Shown: positions 9,947 to 22,704 of the stretch, in pieces
Layout of the letters: each line of letters begins with the position of its first letter
Position numbering within the stretch: the first letter of the stretch is position 1
Assembly: GCA_025331565.1 (NCBI GenBank)
Contig: JAFREQ010000062.1
Location: 1,378,501 to 1,442,500, forward strand
Direction: 5' to 3'
Source: Holacanthus passer
Taxonomy: Eukaryota > Chordata > Actinopteri > Pomacanthidae
DNA: 64,000 bases
Program-made: the position numbers and the translations under genes
The notes under the pieces: generated by a model
Seen by the model: only the letters and a program-made list of their open reading frames with translations
What the model was told of the DNA's origin: nothing
The model's database searches: none

Positions 9947-12512
9947 GTCCTTGTTGTGGGTGATAAAAGTGCAGGTGTGTGTATTTGGACGCGGCCTGAC
10001 GTACGTGGCCGGCAGCTAATGTAAACCAAAGCAAAACAAATGTGTGCACAGCTCTAATATCCTGTTGAACTTTACCTTTAACGCGGCAGTGTTAGCTGTA
10101 ACTCAAGTCGGGATTGTGACGGGGAAAAGCTCTCTGATCCTGCAGAGACACTGAAATCTGCTCTTTCTTTGCTTTCAGTTTAACGGCTAAAGCTTAAAAA
10201 TGAGTTAATCACAGACCAGGATTTTGAGACGCACAATCAAATCACGTTTTTGTAGTTTTGCAGTCGAGGATGCAAAATGATTGATTCTGAAGCAAGAAAG
10301 TGTTTTGTCTCAACATTTTATGAGCTGAACAGTCGTGCTTCAGCTGCTTTTTAAGTTAATGGGTGTTTAAATGGTTCATTTATCTTAAAAAGTCGATTGA
10401 AATAATTCTGAATCGTCAAATTTAGAGGTTGGTTTTCATTGGACAGAGCTGATGAGTGAACTACCTTCATTTTCTCAGATTTAGTGTTGCACTAATGTGA
10501 CATAGTCGGACTCACAAAGGACATGTCAAAACCTGGCGCCTACTTTACCCACAATGCAATAGTTCGGCCAGAGATTCAGGTGTGTTATGCTCAGCAGTTA
10601 ATGTCGCCTCGAGCAGAGATGAGGACTCAACTTTGTTTTTTTAATGCCTCTTCAAAATAAGAGAAGACCTTCACAGTTAACCTCGGGGTGAGCCCCCCCC
10701 TCCGCCCGCTCTGCGTGTCCATGTACCTGCGGCCGGGTGAAGCCCGGCCTCGGCCCACTGAAGCCCCACTGTGATAGGAACACTATCATTGGCACATCAC
10801 ATGTGTCAGTGACTGTGTGCTATTACCGCCTCACTGTGTCTCTGCCTGTCCCTGTAATTACTGATACCTCCGCTCTGTTTTTCCACCTCTTTGTCTCACA
10901 CTCATCCTCAGCTCCCTCCTCTGTGCCAGCCAGGTAATCCAGGCAGCCAGGTAACTTCTGCTCCCTCCCTCCTTTCTTCTCCGACCTTCTTATAAGTTGC
11001 GCAATGTCGGTACATCAGGTTCCTGCTTTATTGGATGTTTTGCCCGCGATGCCAGCTTGTCTGCGTTTGTCTCGCTTCCCCTTTTGTCATAACTTCACTG
11101 AAGCGGCTGCCAGAGTTAATGATGCCACTGCTCTGAGGAAAACACAGCCTGGGGATGTGGAAGTGCCCCAGCTTATTGCTGTAGCAGCAGACGCATCTAT
11201 GAAGCCAATAACTTGTAGATCTGAAGCCTTGAAACATATTTTGACAGAGCCGACTTGAGCAGCAGAAATGTTGTCGCCGACACCAGATGGTGATTATTTG
11301 ATTCACCTTTAGACATCTCTTCTTCAGTCAGTCATTATTTCTTCGGGTCAGATTTATTTTCTTTTTGTTTTTGCCGTCCACTCGGAAGTAACCTCTCGTT
11401 TGAACATTTCAATTTAAATAAGATTCTCATCATATGGAAGAAAGAAAGTAGAATAGGAGATGATAAAGAGGAGGAACACATATAGAAGTCAACAGTAAAA
11501 CTATGAAACTTGTGTTTTATTCTGCAGGTTTGGAGATAAATTGTGTTACTATACAAACTATATCTTATAGTTCTGTGAAAACGTCAGAACTCAAATCCAC
11601 TGAGGAACCTTTGTCCATCAGCTTTGTCTTGTGAAGGGTCAGAAATCAGGACGATTTGTCTTCTGGTCTGTCCAGAGGGGAAATACCACGTCGGTCAGGT
11701 GTTAATTTACTGTGTCTCGTCCTGTGGTTGAACCTCCCTCAGCTCTTCATCACCTGTGACAGAGCTGACGAGCAGCAGTCAGTCTTCACTTGTTACACTC
11801 TGACTTTTATCTAAAGCTGTGACTGACTGACTTTCCCTACGAACCAGCTGAGTCCTGCTATTTTACCCAATCGGCCTCGCAGCCCGTAACTTGTGTTTGC
11901 ACTGTGTGAAAAGGCTGTTCAGGTATTTCAAACAGGCGTCATGAGCGGATTTCCCACAGCGATACAGAATCTTGTTTACGAGGGAGTAGTGGCTGCTTTT
12001 AAAGGCCTCGGAGGGGATATTTTCAGGGACTGGGTCGCTCCGTCCTCTGGCACGCGCCCATGTGACAGCCTCCGCTCGCTGCCTTGAAACTGTGGCCCAG
12101 TTTCTCCTCGTACCTGGCTGCGTGACTGCGAGTGCGAGGCAGCTTCTGGCAGGTGCAACGTTCACGTCACATGTAACAAAGAGAGCTTGTTATCGGATTT
12201 CACTGCTGGATCAAACTGTTTAAAGAGACTGCTAAAAAAATTCAACTCAACTTGACAAATAGTCTCGTCCACATCCAATGTCCATGTCTTTGTTTGACAT
12301 CTTTAGGCATGCATGGGTTTTATATAGCAGCCTTCAGACACAGACGAAATGCTTTATAGAAAAAACATTAAGAGAAAAAGGAATTGAATTTCATTTTTTC
12401 CCACAAAATATCCCAAAACACAGAAATATGAATTAATCACATGCAAAATATTTGTTCACACATCAGATTTCTCATGTGAAAAGTCTGTGCAATTGTATTG
12501 ATAAATTCACAT

Positions 12513-12537
12513 GCAATCAATCAATCAATCAATCAAT
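12513..12537. repeat. (AATC)n microsatellite
   Basis: Six tandem AATC units in an AT-rich stretch of the intron. Confidence 0.9.
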
Positions 12538-15500
12538 AATGCAGAATAAAATGAAATAAAATAAATGATTAACAATGTAAATAGGTGGGAAATAAATTTA
12601 ACTTCAATGTCCTGTCTCTAGTATCCGGAGCTTCACACCGTGGAGCTCCGCAGCCTGAAAACATCCATTAACCAGTTAATAAAGGTTAGCCGGCATAGCG
12701 CTCATTGTGGCGCCCTGACTGAAGTTCCTCGCAGCTTAGCGCTACCTGGCACCGTTCCCTTCAACTTCGCCCTGAGCCTCGTGCTCTTAGCTTTAACTCC
12801 CATTCATTACGGGGTGAAGGGCCTCAGCCGGTCCTCTGGCTGCGTTCCCTGTCGCCCACCCTGGCCCCAAACGGCCGCTAATGAGGGGGGACAGATGATC
12901 ATTGTGCCAACCTGCGCTGCACAAACGGCCTCTTCCACGGCTCGACCTTCCTCTTATCATCTTCATTTGCATTATTTCCAACATCTACTCAAAGACGTGG
13001 AGCTGTGTGGCTGCACGGTGCCGACTTCCTCGCACCGTGTCCGGGTCGGCCTGTTTGTCAACAGATTGCAGTTGCCCTCATATTTATTCAGCCGCCTCCT
13101 CTTGTTCCTAAAATAGCTCCCTGGCTCGGTCGCTCGCTGGCCGGGGAGCAGCTTCGACGTGGGCCAAGAGGAAGGCGAGGTTTCATCATGTCTGTGAATG
13201 GTCAGCGTGTTGGTGAGAGAGTGTGTGTGACAGAAAATGACACACACACGACTTAAGAAGTAGTTTCGTGAAAGTTTCGCAAAGTTTAGTAAAGTGAAAT
13301 TATGCAAAAATTATTGAAAAAATGTTTCGACCTTTGACCTGGGTCACAATAATTTCACAGTATTCACTCGTAATTAAAGTAAAAGATGCTGATTGACTAA
13401 TTTAATGACAACAAACAATAATTATAGTCATAGTTGTTAATCTGCTGATTATTGTCTTGAACTTTTTCTTCATAAAATATCAGAAAACAAAATTCCAAAA
13501 CCACAATATACTGAATTTACAACAACACAAAACATTTGAAGAAGTTGGCACCAGCAAGTGCTTGAAATCTCACCTAAAGTGATCATTATATATGATTATT
13601 GTGTGTTTGTGTCAGACAGGATGAAGCGAGTGAACGAGAGGATCAATTAGTTCGCACAACAGACATTTATTGCCCTTTTAACAATGTATATCATGTCGGC
13701 TTGTTGCGGTCGGACATGTGCGCTTCAGGCAGCGACACGGTTTCACACCCTGCTGCAGCATGTTGCCATGAGATGACTCTCAGCTTCCTGTGATTGACAG
13801 CGTGCGACTTCATTTTATTTCACTTTAACTTCTCATGTTTTAGTTGAGATTCACTTTAGCAAACATATGCATAGAAACATAGATGCCAGCAGAACTTCCA
13901 GGACACTTTGGACATAAAGGTCTTGAACGCTCTTGAGTGACAGATGACCTGAGGCGTAACCTAACAAACGAGACCTGCAGGCCCAAACACACTGAAGGAG
14001 AAGGTGTCGTTCCCTCTCACTTCAGGGCAGAAGATGAACTGATACGAAACTTTGACTGGCAGCATTTTGGTAATTTTGGGGCCTGCAAGAGCACGAAATT
14101 CAGAAAAACAGTGGATTCATTCGCCAACATCCTTCAGCAACAGCTCAGATTACAAAATGTGAATTGTTGCTTTAGAAATCAGCTCTTTGCCTTCATATCG
14201 GTCTTTGTTATGCCTAAAAGTCTTTGCACAGTGACGTCACCGAGGGAGCGATAACTTCCACATACAGAACATTTACCCTTTGTGTCACGGCGTGAGCAGG
14301 TATTCGCAGTATTTTGTACACAGTATAAGCTTATTAAGTGCATATTTCAGAACCATATCTGCTCCTGCATCGTAAGGAAATCTCTTCACGGCCACGTTGA
14401 CCTTCCAACCACAAAACCTTCTATAACTTAAAGACTTGCTCCTGTGAAAATAATTGTAATTCTAAAAACCCTGTAACATTTGCTCTTCCTCTACAGTTCG
14501 GTCTCTGGTTTGAACGCGTGCGGCTCAATTACTCGTTATTGTGCAGCAAACAGGAGCCGACAGAACAGAAAACAGGCAGAGGTTTGTTTGATGAGCAGAC
14601 GTGAAGGTCGAGCAGGTTCGATCGAGCAGCTGAGGGTCGGTGGAGAGAGGAAGGGACTGTTTGCATATTCATAATCTGTGTAAACTGAATGAAGGCAAAT
14701 GTGGAGAAGTTGCATCAAAGCCATTTTAAGACATGAAGGAAAAAACCTCTAAATTCAGTATATAATATATACAGCGATGAGTTTGAGGGGTTTGATCAAT
14801 GCCAGGAGAAGAACTTTAATTAAACTCTTTTCTAATGTTTTATAGAGCAAATGATTAAGTGATGAAAGCAGAAAATCTGCAAATTATTTCACAGGAAAAT
14901 AATGATTAGTTGCAGCCTTTGTCTTTTTTGAATTTGATCAGAATCGGGGAAAACCACATTCAGACTTGTTCAGTGTTGCCTCCTCCAGGTCCGACACGTT
15001 TCTGAAAGTAAAACATTCCTCAGCTCAGTTCGTGACGGTTGTAGCTGAGAAGCTGTTGTCACGATGTTTGATGTTTCGGCACCTCGAGGTTCTTCTCTAG
15101 AGCCACGTTCTGCTCCGGTTTGATCCGGTGCAAACTCCAGGAATGTTCGGACATTCCTGATCCCACCAGCGTTCCAGGTGACATTTCGGATCTCAGAGTC
15201 TGTGACAGACGGCGGAGGGGGGACAGGTCTGGGCTTAGGACCCATCAGCCTGTGAGGGCGAAGAGCTAATGAACCATTGCCAGAGGCGACACGGACATTC
15301 CTTGTCATCACCATAGCTACAACCCCCCCGACCCCCTCGACGACCCCCCCTCACACCCCCCGCTGCCCCCCAGCTCATTGAAGAGGTCACACACCTGTCT
15401 GCACCTCTTCTTTCCTTTCCTCACCTTTACCTTCCCCCCTCTTCCCTCCTTCACCCTCTGATTCTCATCTGAACTCAGCGACCTCTGATTTCTTTTCTTA

Positions 15501-15574
15501 AACATTTATTGATATATTTAAGAGACAAAGTTAAAGTTATTATGAATATATCTAACAAAGAAGACGATATTAAT

Positions 15575-16015
15575 GGTGGAGGAAGATTCTTCTGAAGTAA
15601 AAGTACTAAAACCACACAGTGAAAATACTCTACTACAAGTAAAGTACTGCATGTACACCATACTTAGTAGTATGTAAGTGTTATCAGTAATATGTTCTTA
15701 AAGCACTTAAAGTAAAAATACTCATGTTGCAGTAAAATTTGTGTTTTTCTCTCTGATGTTTCTGGAGCATCAGATTGTAGAAGATCATCATGTGTTTGTA
15801 GCCTGGTCGTCCTGTGAGAACCACGTATCTCTGCAAAGCTTCATCAGAAAAACAGATTTCAGCTTTGTGTCGATGCGTTTTGATCCAAGAGGCTTTTTAA
15901 AGAGTTGATTTAACTTAAGAAGGAGAATTTTCTCAGAGATACGTGGTTTTCACTCGACAAGAAAGGTATGAAAAATTATAATCTGAAAAGTATCTAAAGC
16001 TGTGAGACAAATGCT
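15575..16015 (+). mobile_element. Non-autonomous hAT-like interspersed repeat, near full length
   Basis: It begins with a GGTGGAGGAAGATTCTTCTG-type end, followed by the CTGAAGTAAAAGTACTAAAACCAC motif. It continues through AAAATACTC and AGTAAAGTACTGCAT, and ends near AATCTGAAAAGTATCTAAAGCTGT. The same blocks in the same order occur at 60778-61193. Related end fragments occur at 51530-51643, 41067-41215 and 63196-63292. The outer ends of the family read CAGTGRTGGAA, which resembles the CAGNG starts of hAT terminal inverted repeats. There is no transposase. It contains a nearly perfect 20-bp inverted repeat (15814-15833 with 15934-15953). Confidence 0.6.
15814..15953. repeat. Inverted repeat (20-bp arms, 100-bp loop) inside the hAT-like element
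   Basis: Arm 15814-15833 (GTGAGAACCACGTATCTCTG) matches the reverse complement of 15934-15953 at 19 of 20 positions. The other long copy of the element (60778-61193) keeps only a right-arm-like sequence (GAGACATGGTTTTCACTGG). Confidence 0.75.
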
Positions 16016-18317
16016 ATTGTTGTTCTAAGCTGAGAAGACAGGTGTAATTTCACACAGAAATGTTGCTGTGAGTCAGAGGCCACTGGATTTGTGTGTGTTT
16101 AGTCTTAAAGATGTTTTGTCTCGTCTGCAAAGCCTCTGAAAAACCACTTCTGTGCTCTCACATGAGTCACACAGCATCTTGGAGACTCCACACTCCAGCT
16201 GTTCGAGACTCACAACACATATCCAATAACCTGGATAACCGAGAACCTCGCAGACATTCCTCGGTGTCTCTTTCGCTCTCTCTCTTCCTCTTCATTTCGC
16301 TCCTCCATCTGTGTCCTCGGGCAGATTGTTGCACAGGTGAATTGTCGTCCTGCAGCAAAGAAATATTTTCAAATGACCACAATACCCATAAATCCATCTG
16401 TGTGGGAAACTAATTCCTGTGTCACTGAAAAGAAAAAGAAAGAGGGTCAAAGCGAGAGCTGGAGGTCAGAGGTCACGGAGCGCCAGCAGGTAGCATTGTA
16501 ACTAAGGGTCACTGTTAAAAAGCAGGACTTCAATTACTTACATGTTACCTTCAGGAATTTGCTAGCGGGATAAGACAAGAGCTCACATGCACAGATTTTA
16601 AATTGTGCACAGATGTCATAAAGGTGACCTTTTCCGACCTGAGCAGAGGTCAAACTTTTATCTGTTTATTGAGTTGGAAGTGTGTTTTCTTTGGGCTGCA
16701 GCTGATAAGAGAGAGATGATGGATGGACATGTGACCTGAGGGTTTATTAGAGCGCAATAGGAAGTGACCACGGATTCACCTGTCGGCTGGACAGATAAGA
16801 GAGGCAGTAAATCTTGAAGTGGTTGGAACAAAAAATCATTCTTTCACAATTTTAAAAAAAACGACCCCTATGTTTTTTTTGGTTGAAAGTGACAGTTCCT
16901 GGTTGTTTCACTGGGCCATTACTTTGTGAACAAAAGGCCCAAATTACCCAGCATTCTTTCAAAAACACCGTCATTTGTTTTAGGGCTGTGATTTGCGCCT
17001 GTCAGTCTCTTTCACTTTGGTTGAAGTTAAACTCCTGAGGGGGGGGGAGTTCTTGTCCGGGCTTGATTTCCAGACACGGACAAAGAAAGGTTAAAGCAAA
17101 AATAGATTGAAAACTGAGGTCAAGTAATGACGGCTGCGAATGGTTAAGGTGACCACGGATGACCTCCAGGTGGAGACGTAAAAGGGAGTCGTGTTTGACC
17201 TCCCGACTAAGTTAAACAGTCTAATAGGTACCAAGAAAGGTTTTTGGACAGAAACAGCAAAATATTTCAATAAAACAGTAAGAACATGTCCCTGATGCTT
17301 TTTCCAGACCTTCGTTCTTTCAACACTATAACCTTGTCTATAGAAAGAAGACAAAAAGCAAAATGGGGCCTGGGCCTCTTCCCCATAACTTGCTCCTGTT
17401 TACGACCAAATGAAACTTCCTTCTCCTTAACAGACTTTCCCATGATGCTCTTTCACACGTGAGGTCATTGTTTACGCCTCGACGCTCGCTGCGACCGTCC
17501 AACATGGACATCGTTCCTGCTTCCTGTTCCCGATGTAAATCATTGTTCCGGGTTTGAACATCTCGCCCTCGGTTTCATTCCAGTTCATGTGTTCAGCTTC
17601 ATGCCGAGGGCTAAAATATTGACTGTTTGGAAAATAAAACTCCTGCGTTTGTTGCTGAGTGTAAATGTTATTTCGGGAACGTTTATGCAGTTTTAACATC
17701 CATCAGTCGGCTAATGGTCATTTGGGAGATCAAAGGACGGAGGATGCGGCGTAGGTGGCCTCACAGAGTTAATGATCAGCTCAGAGACTTTTACCTCCAT
17801 GTTCCCTGAATTTAAAGGACTCGTCTTAAAACAGCACTCAGATGTTCATGTGAGCGTTGAAAGAGGTTTTGGCTGCTGTAAACTTTTCACACTGGACATT
17901 ACAAGATCCTTTCAAAGTAAGTGATGGGGGACAAAGTGTAAAAATACATTCCAGCGTTGTTTCAGATTAAGTGGGCGTCTTCCAAAGTTTGAGTCCTTTC
18001 ACTACAAATTCTCTGTCTCCCAAGTCCAAACTGAGTCTAAGCAGGATCTTAGTGTGTTCACATTATAAAGGTAGTGTAAGTTTACTCAGACCAGCCTGGA
18101 TGTATACTAGATTAAACATGGTCGAAACGACTTTGTATAAACAAAAAAGATGGAATTTGGACATGAAAAGATCCACTTGATTTGTCTCTCATCACTTTGG
18201 ATCTCACTGGAAGCGTCTCTTCACGGCCAGTGTGAACATGAGAGCGAGAAAAAAAACCTCATTGTGAGAATCCAGCGAGCCACAGAGGAGCCATAGTTGT
18301 ACATTTACTCGCCCACT

Positions 18318-18339
18318 CGCTCTCTCTCTCTCTCTCTCT
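18318..18339. repeat. (CT)n microsatellite
   Basis: About eleven CT units. Confidence 0.85.
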
Positions 18340-19334
18340 GTTCTGACCTTATGTCGGACGGCCACTGAGCATTCCATCCTTCCACTTGTCCCAACCTCTC
18401 CACAGCTCAGGTCAAAGGTCAACCAGGAGAAGAGAGAGGAACAGGGAGGAGGGGTGTTGGTTGGCAGGGAGTGTCCTTTATTTTCCCTGCGTGTCGTGTT
18501 CGTGTGGAGGTTCCTCTCTCTGCGTCTTCAAAGGTCGGCCATTTTTCACAGAGCCAGAAAGAGAAAGCAGAGGGAGAAGGATGTTTTTCTTTTTCTGAAC
18601 TCCCCGGGCATGTGGGTGCACCGACATGCAATGCTTCATGGGTAATTAACCCTAAGCAGGTGGATGCGTCACTGATTGGCTCGTGGTCAGGATTTCTGTG
18701 AAGTTCATTTGAGAACCAGGGTTATTACTTTATAAAAAACAGTGTTATCATCAGTCAGTTGTAATCACATCTTAAATTTTAAATTTTATCATCTTCAAAG
18801 GGCGAAGCCAACATCATCATTTAGTCCTTTTCAACCCTTGAAACTTCCATCAACAACTGAAACCTCCTCCTGCAGGTTTCACTCTGGAAGAATAGTGAGG
18901 ATTAGGACAAGTCAGGACAATCACTGATTGGGCAGGAGATACAGTTTTTGCACACGGCAAAGCATCGAGCATGGACCCACATTGATGTTTCATAGTTTAT
19001 TGTTGTGGGACTGTGATGTTTGGAGGGATTTTCTAAATGAGCCGTGCAGATATGGAGATTTTGGGAGAATCCACATCCGAACGCTTTAAGATATTTTGAC
19101 AATATGAAAAATTTCCACCCCTTGTCCTGATATTGGTGCGGCCGGTTTAACGTCTGTGCAGCCTGGAGGGTTGAGTCATTGGAAATCTCCGGAGCAGGGA
19201 CTTCTTGGGGACAGGATCTAGATGTAGACTCTGGTTCTTCTGGTCTAAATGTAGATAGAGGTTCCTGGGTTTCTTCAGGGATCAAACAGCTTCCTACATC
19301 CTGACCTTGACCTCTGCCTCTCCTGTGTGTGAAG

Positions 19335-19670
19335 CACTTAACCCTCTGTGCAGCGTCTCAGTCGTCCTCTGTTATTTCAACAAAGCTGAACCCAAAATGG
19401 CTTCCACCTGGACGCCCGCTGTCTCCTCTGATCAGTGATTTCATCTGCTGCGTCACTAATGGCCTCACAACGGGGCTTCGGCCAGAAAATATTATCTCAC
19501 TAATGCACAATATTGTTTCTATGTCCACACGTCTATTCGTCATCTTTCGGTCCCTCAGTGCTTCGCTGTGATGATGGCTGAGCTGGAATGGCTTCCCAGC
19601 GGGGACACTTAACCCCAGTCTGTCTGTGTTATTTCAATGTGGTTTGATCCAAGATGGCTCCCCCTATGGG
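19335..19670 (+). repeat. Diverged direct duplication
   Basis: Two blocks about 270 bp apart share the ordered motifs CACTTAACCC, TGTTATTTCAA and TGAnCCAAnATGGCTnCC. The first copy is about 19335-19410 and the second about 19607-19670. The ATGGCT part resembles a YY1 core (AAGATGGC) in the second copy. The spacing inside the copies differs by indels, so this is an old duplication or two members of an uncharacterised repeat family. Confidence 0.55.
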
Positions 19671-21845
19671 CTTCGTCACTTCTGAGCCCCCCCCTCCTCC
19701 TCCTCGCCGCCTCGTGCGCCGCAGCCGAGCCGTGGTTTCCTGCGGCGGAGAGCGAGTGGAGGGGCTGACAGCGGGCGGCTTGTTCAGGCAGGACTCCTGC
19801 GGCGTGTGAAACCGTGACGCCTGCCAGCTGTGTAAAGCTCAGCTAAGTCCCTGCGTTTCTTTCCAAAAAAAACTGTCATTGCACAATGCAGGAGACGTCC
19901 ATCATCTGCACACATCCTCCTGTTTTCACTGCAGTTTCACTCGTTTCAAGAATGTTCTTAAAACAAGTGATGATGTGTTGTTTTAGAAGCAGATCGCTCC
20001 ACCCTTCCCTCAGAACTGTGCAGTCGAGAAGTTGGTTTGAACCTTTGTGCACTTACTGTATTTACTGTATGTGATCCCAAAGAATGCATAGAGGTGAAAC
20101 TCCAGATTATGTATTCGGCACCATTAGATTGAGTTTTTAAAAAATGCATCATGTCTTTTTCTGCTTGTCTTTTCTTTTCCTTTCAAATGTCTTCCTTTTA
20201 AAAGTCTCTTGTCTGAATAAGAGATAAACAACAACGTCTTACTCAAATTAATGAGAGCAGCACATATGTTCATCGCTCAATCATTATCCTTTGCACAAAT
20301 AAAATAAAATCAGTTCAACAAACATTGTAAATGAGACAAAGTCGTCGATGGAATATTTTCATAGTGTCTAAAAATCTGGTTTATAAGAGGTTATAGTTTC
20401 AGTTTTCTTCCAACCACACGGATGCTGAACGTAACAAACTTTGACTAGTCACTTTAAAAAATATCTGATCTAAACTCTTACAGCAAATATTAGAGCTTAG
20501 AGTCACATTTTCAATGACGTCACGGTTTTTGGGTTGATATTAGCAGCTCAGGGTGGGTGGGCTCCAAACTGCTGTCTCTGGTCAGCAGCTCCTGGCGTGT
20601 TTCATCCCAACCACACATCTGTCACGGTGAAATGTGTGGATGTTGAAACGTACACCAACCGACATACGTCCACCTCCCGTCTGGGATATTTACAATCCGT
20701 CCTCCCGTCCCTTCAAACAGCCCGTTCACATACAAACCATTAAGCTGTGAATGAACGTCTCGGAGTTGTCTCGTCCTTCATGTGCAGATTCCAGAAACAG
20801 CTCCAAACTTTGTCGTTTCAGTAAACTGCCGCGTCCTGTGTACACGCACGTGTTTATTAAACACCACCACCCATAATGCAGTGCAGATGCAGGTCAGGAA
20901 GAAGTCTGACTGTCCTTCAGTGTGACTTTCGGCAAAGAGACGGGCTTTTAAAATGCTCTTTAAATCTTCTGGTCAAAATGTTTTCAGTCTTTTCTCAGAG
21001 TTGAATGTGAATGTGATTTCAATGCTTTTAAAAAGTGCTACAGCTTGTTACACTCGTCTACTATCAATCATCTTTACTATCTTTATATTTTCCCCAATTC
21101 AATCAGTGGTTTTTACACTTTTGCCAAACTCTGTGTCAGTGTTTACTTTATCTCTTTCAAGATGAATCACCTCTTTTCAACGTATCTCGACTTTAAACAT
21201 GACGTTAGCAGAGAGTCTCGTATCTCACCTGACATCTACGTGTTTTATCAACTTAACTCATCCTCGTGTACAAATCATCTCCTATCACCTGTCACATCTC
21301 GCTTCACTTTCCTCGTCGAACAAAATCAGGCCATTTATCACGTTTTATTTCCATTGTCCAACTTTCCTCTTCCTCTGCCTTCGGCTCCTGTCGTCTGACC
21401 TCCTGCACATAAATTCTGCCTCTTTGAACATTTTGCTGCAGGAGACAAAAGAAAGTTTCACACAAGTCGAGTGCAGTTGTCCGTGTCTGAATATTCCTGG
21501 TGATCAGGAGTCTAATAGATGTTTGGAGCAATAGATTGGTTTGGTTAAAGTGTCACTGAGGCTGGCTGCTCTCCAACCAAACAGCAGTTAATGAGTCACC
21601 TCTTGGTTCTTTATTAGGCTTAATAATCTAAAAGTTCATTTTCGGCCTGTCCTGCGTCTGATCATGTCCTGTCTCAGTTATTCTCCTCTTCTCTCTCTCC
21701 TGCCTCCGAAAGTGTCGGTGTCCTCGCTCGCCTCATATCATAAATTACACAGTGGCCTGTGTCTAACTCACTGAGACAAATGAGAAATATCTCTGTGGAT
21801 TAAACGGATCATAGCACAGGGCGCTCCATGGTGATTTACTATTTG

Positions 21846-21873
21846 CGTGTGTGTGTGTGTGTGTGTGTGTGTG
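21846..21873. repeat. (GT)n microsatellite
   Basis: Perfect dinucleotide run. Confidence 0.93.
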
Positions 21874-22006
21874 AGACACAAACGTATCTGCTGCTGTATC
21901 GTCTGTCTGACTGTCTGATTGTCTGTCTCTCTACCTTCTCCCGTCTAATACCTGCAGCTCCTGGACGAAGGCCTGATCCACATACCTGCCTGATGGCTTC
22001 TTGGCA

Positions 22007-22008
<2 letters not shown>

Positions 22009-22061
<53 letters not shown>
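22009..22061. repeat. (GT)n microsatellite, long
   Basis: About 26 GT units, one of the longest runs in the window and likely polymorphic. Confidence 0.95.
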
Positions 22062-22064
<3 letters not shown>

Positions 22065-22422
22065 ACTAAAAATGGACTGTGTGTATCATGTGTTAGGGGA
22101 CAGGTCTGAACAAAAAGGGATTTGTTTGCTGTCGAGGGTATTATGAGGGGAAAGAAGTCACATATTTTGCAAAAACACTGTTGAGCCTCTGCAACAAGAA
22201 ACAGAGTTAAAGTTTTGACGAACACAAACACTTCGTCTCGAGTTAATGACGTGATTTTAAAGGTTGACACAAATCTAATAATCCGGATATTTACACTGAG
22301 CCGTCCCTTTATTTAAAGTGTAATCATTCGTCTCTGGGACAACTCGGCGCCCCCGTTTCACTTTCGACTTCTCTCCGAGGTCCTGTCGACCGAACGCCGC
22401 CCGCCTCGGCTCTGTGTACACG

Positions 22423-22474
22423 GTTGCCATGGCAAAAGCTGCCATATCACAAAATGAATGAGTGGCGCTGACGT
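22423..22474 (+). promoter_or_regulatory. RFX X-box with adjacent CRE-like motif
   Basis: GTTGCCATGGCAA at 22423-22435 is a palindromic match to the RFX X-box consensus (GTTGCCATGGCAAC), missing only the last base. A TGACGT CRE-type core follows at 22469-22474. The surrounding 22320-22480 is GC-rich and non-repetitive. RFX sites act in ciliary and other enhancers. The function here is inferred from motifs only. Confidence 0.35.
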
Positions 22475-22671
22475 CTGAGAGATTCCCACCAGCTGTATCA
22501 CACACACACACGTTCACTGAAGCTGCTCTCTCTCTCTCTCCATTCTCTGTCAGTGTCTCTCTGTCACTCGGTCGTCCTCTTCCTTGACAAGCTGCTGCGA
22601 CATTGCTGTGGTTTTTCATGTCCAGCCTTCGCACCAGCCAGCCAACTTCCACGGCACATAGCTCGGCCGCT

Positions 22672-22675
<4 letters not shown>

Positions 22676-22704
<29 letters not shown>
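22676..22704. repeat. (TG)n microsatellite
   Basis: Perfect dinucleotide run. Confidence 0.93.

Larger units (their letters stand above)
3582..15574 (+). other. Giant 5' intron of the alpha2-class collagen gene, part 1
   Basis: No convincing gene on either strand. The open frames here are short, have no recognisable domain and often run through low-complexity tracts. Notable contents are a GGA tract (5711-5736), a CT-rich tract (6148-6230), a GC-rich island with a CCGATTGGTC CCAAT box (about 8690-8990), a TAAT-rich homeodomain-type motif cluster (9888-9946) and an AATC tetranucleotide run (12513-12537). Segment 4080-4240 has GATAAGG and other motifs and looks less random than its surroundings, but I cannot show that it is functional. 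Confidence 0.7.

Noticed and set aside
21828..22270. Frames with Val-Cys or Thr-His repeats
   Set aside because: Translations of TG/AC microsatellites. The same applies to similar frames throughout the window.
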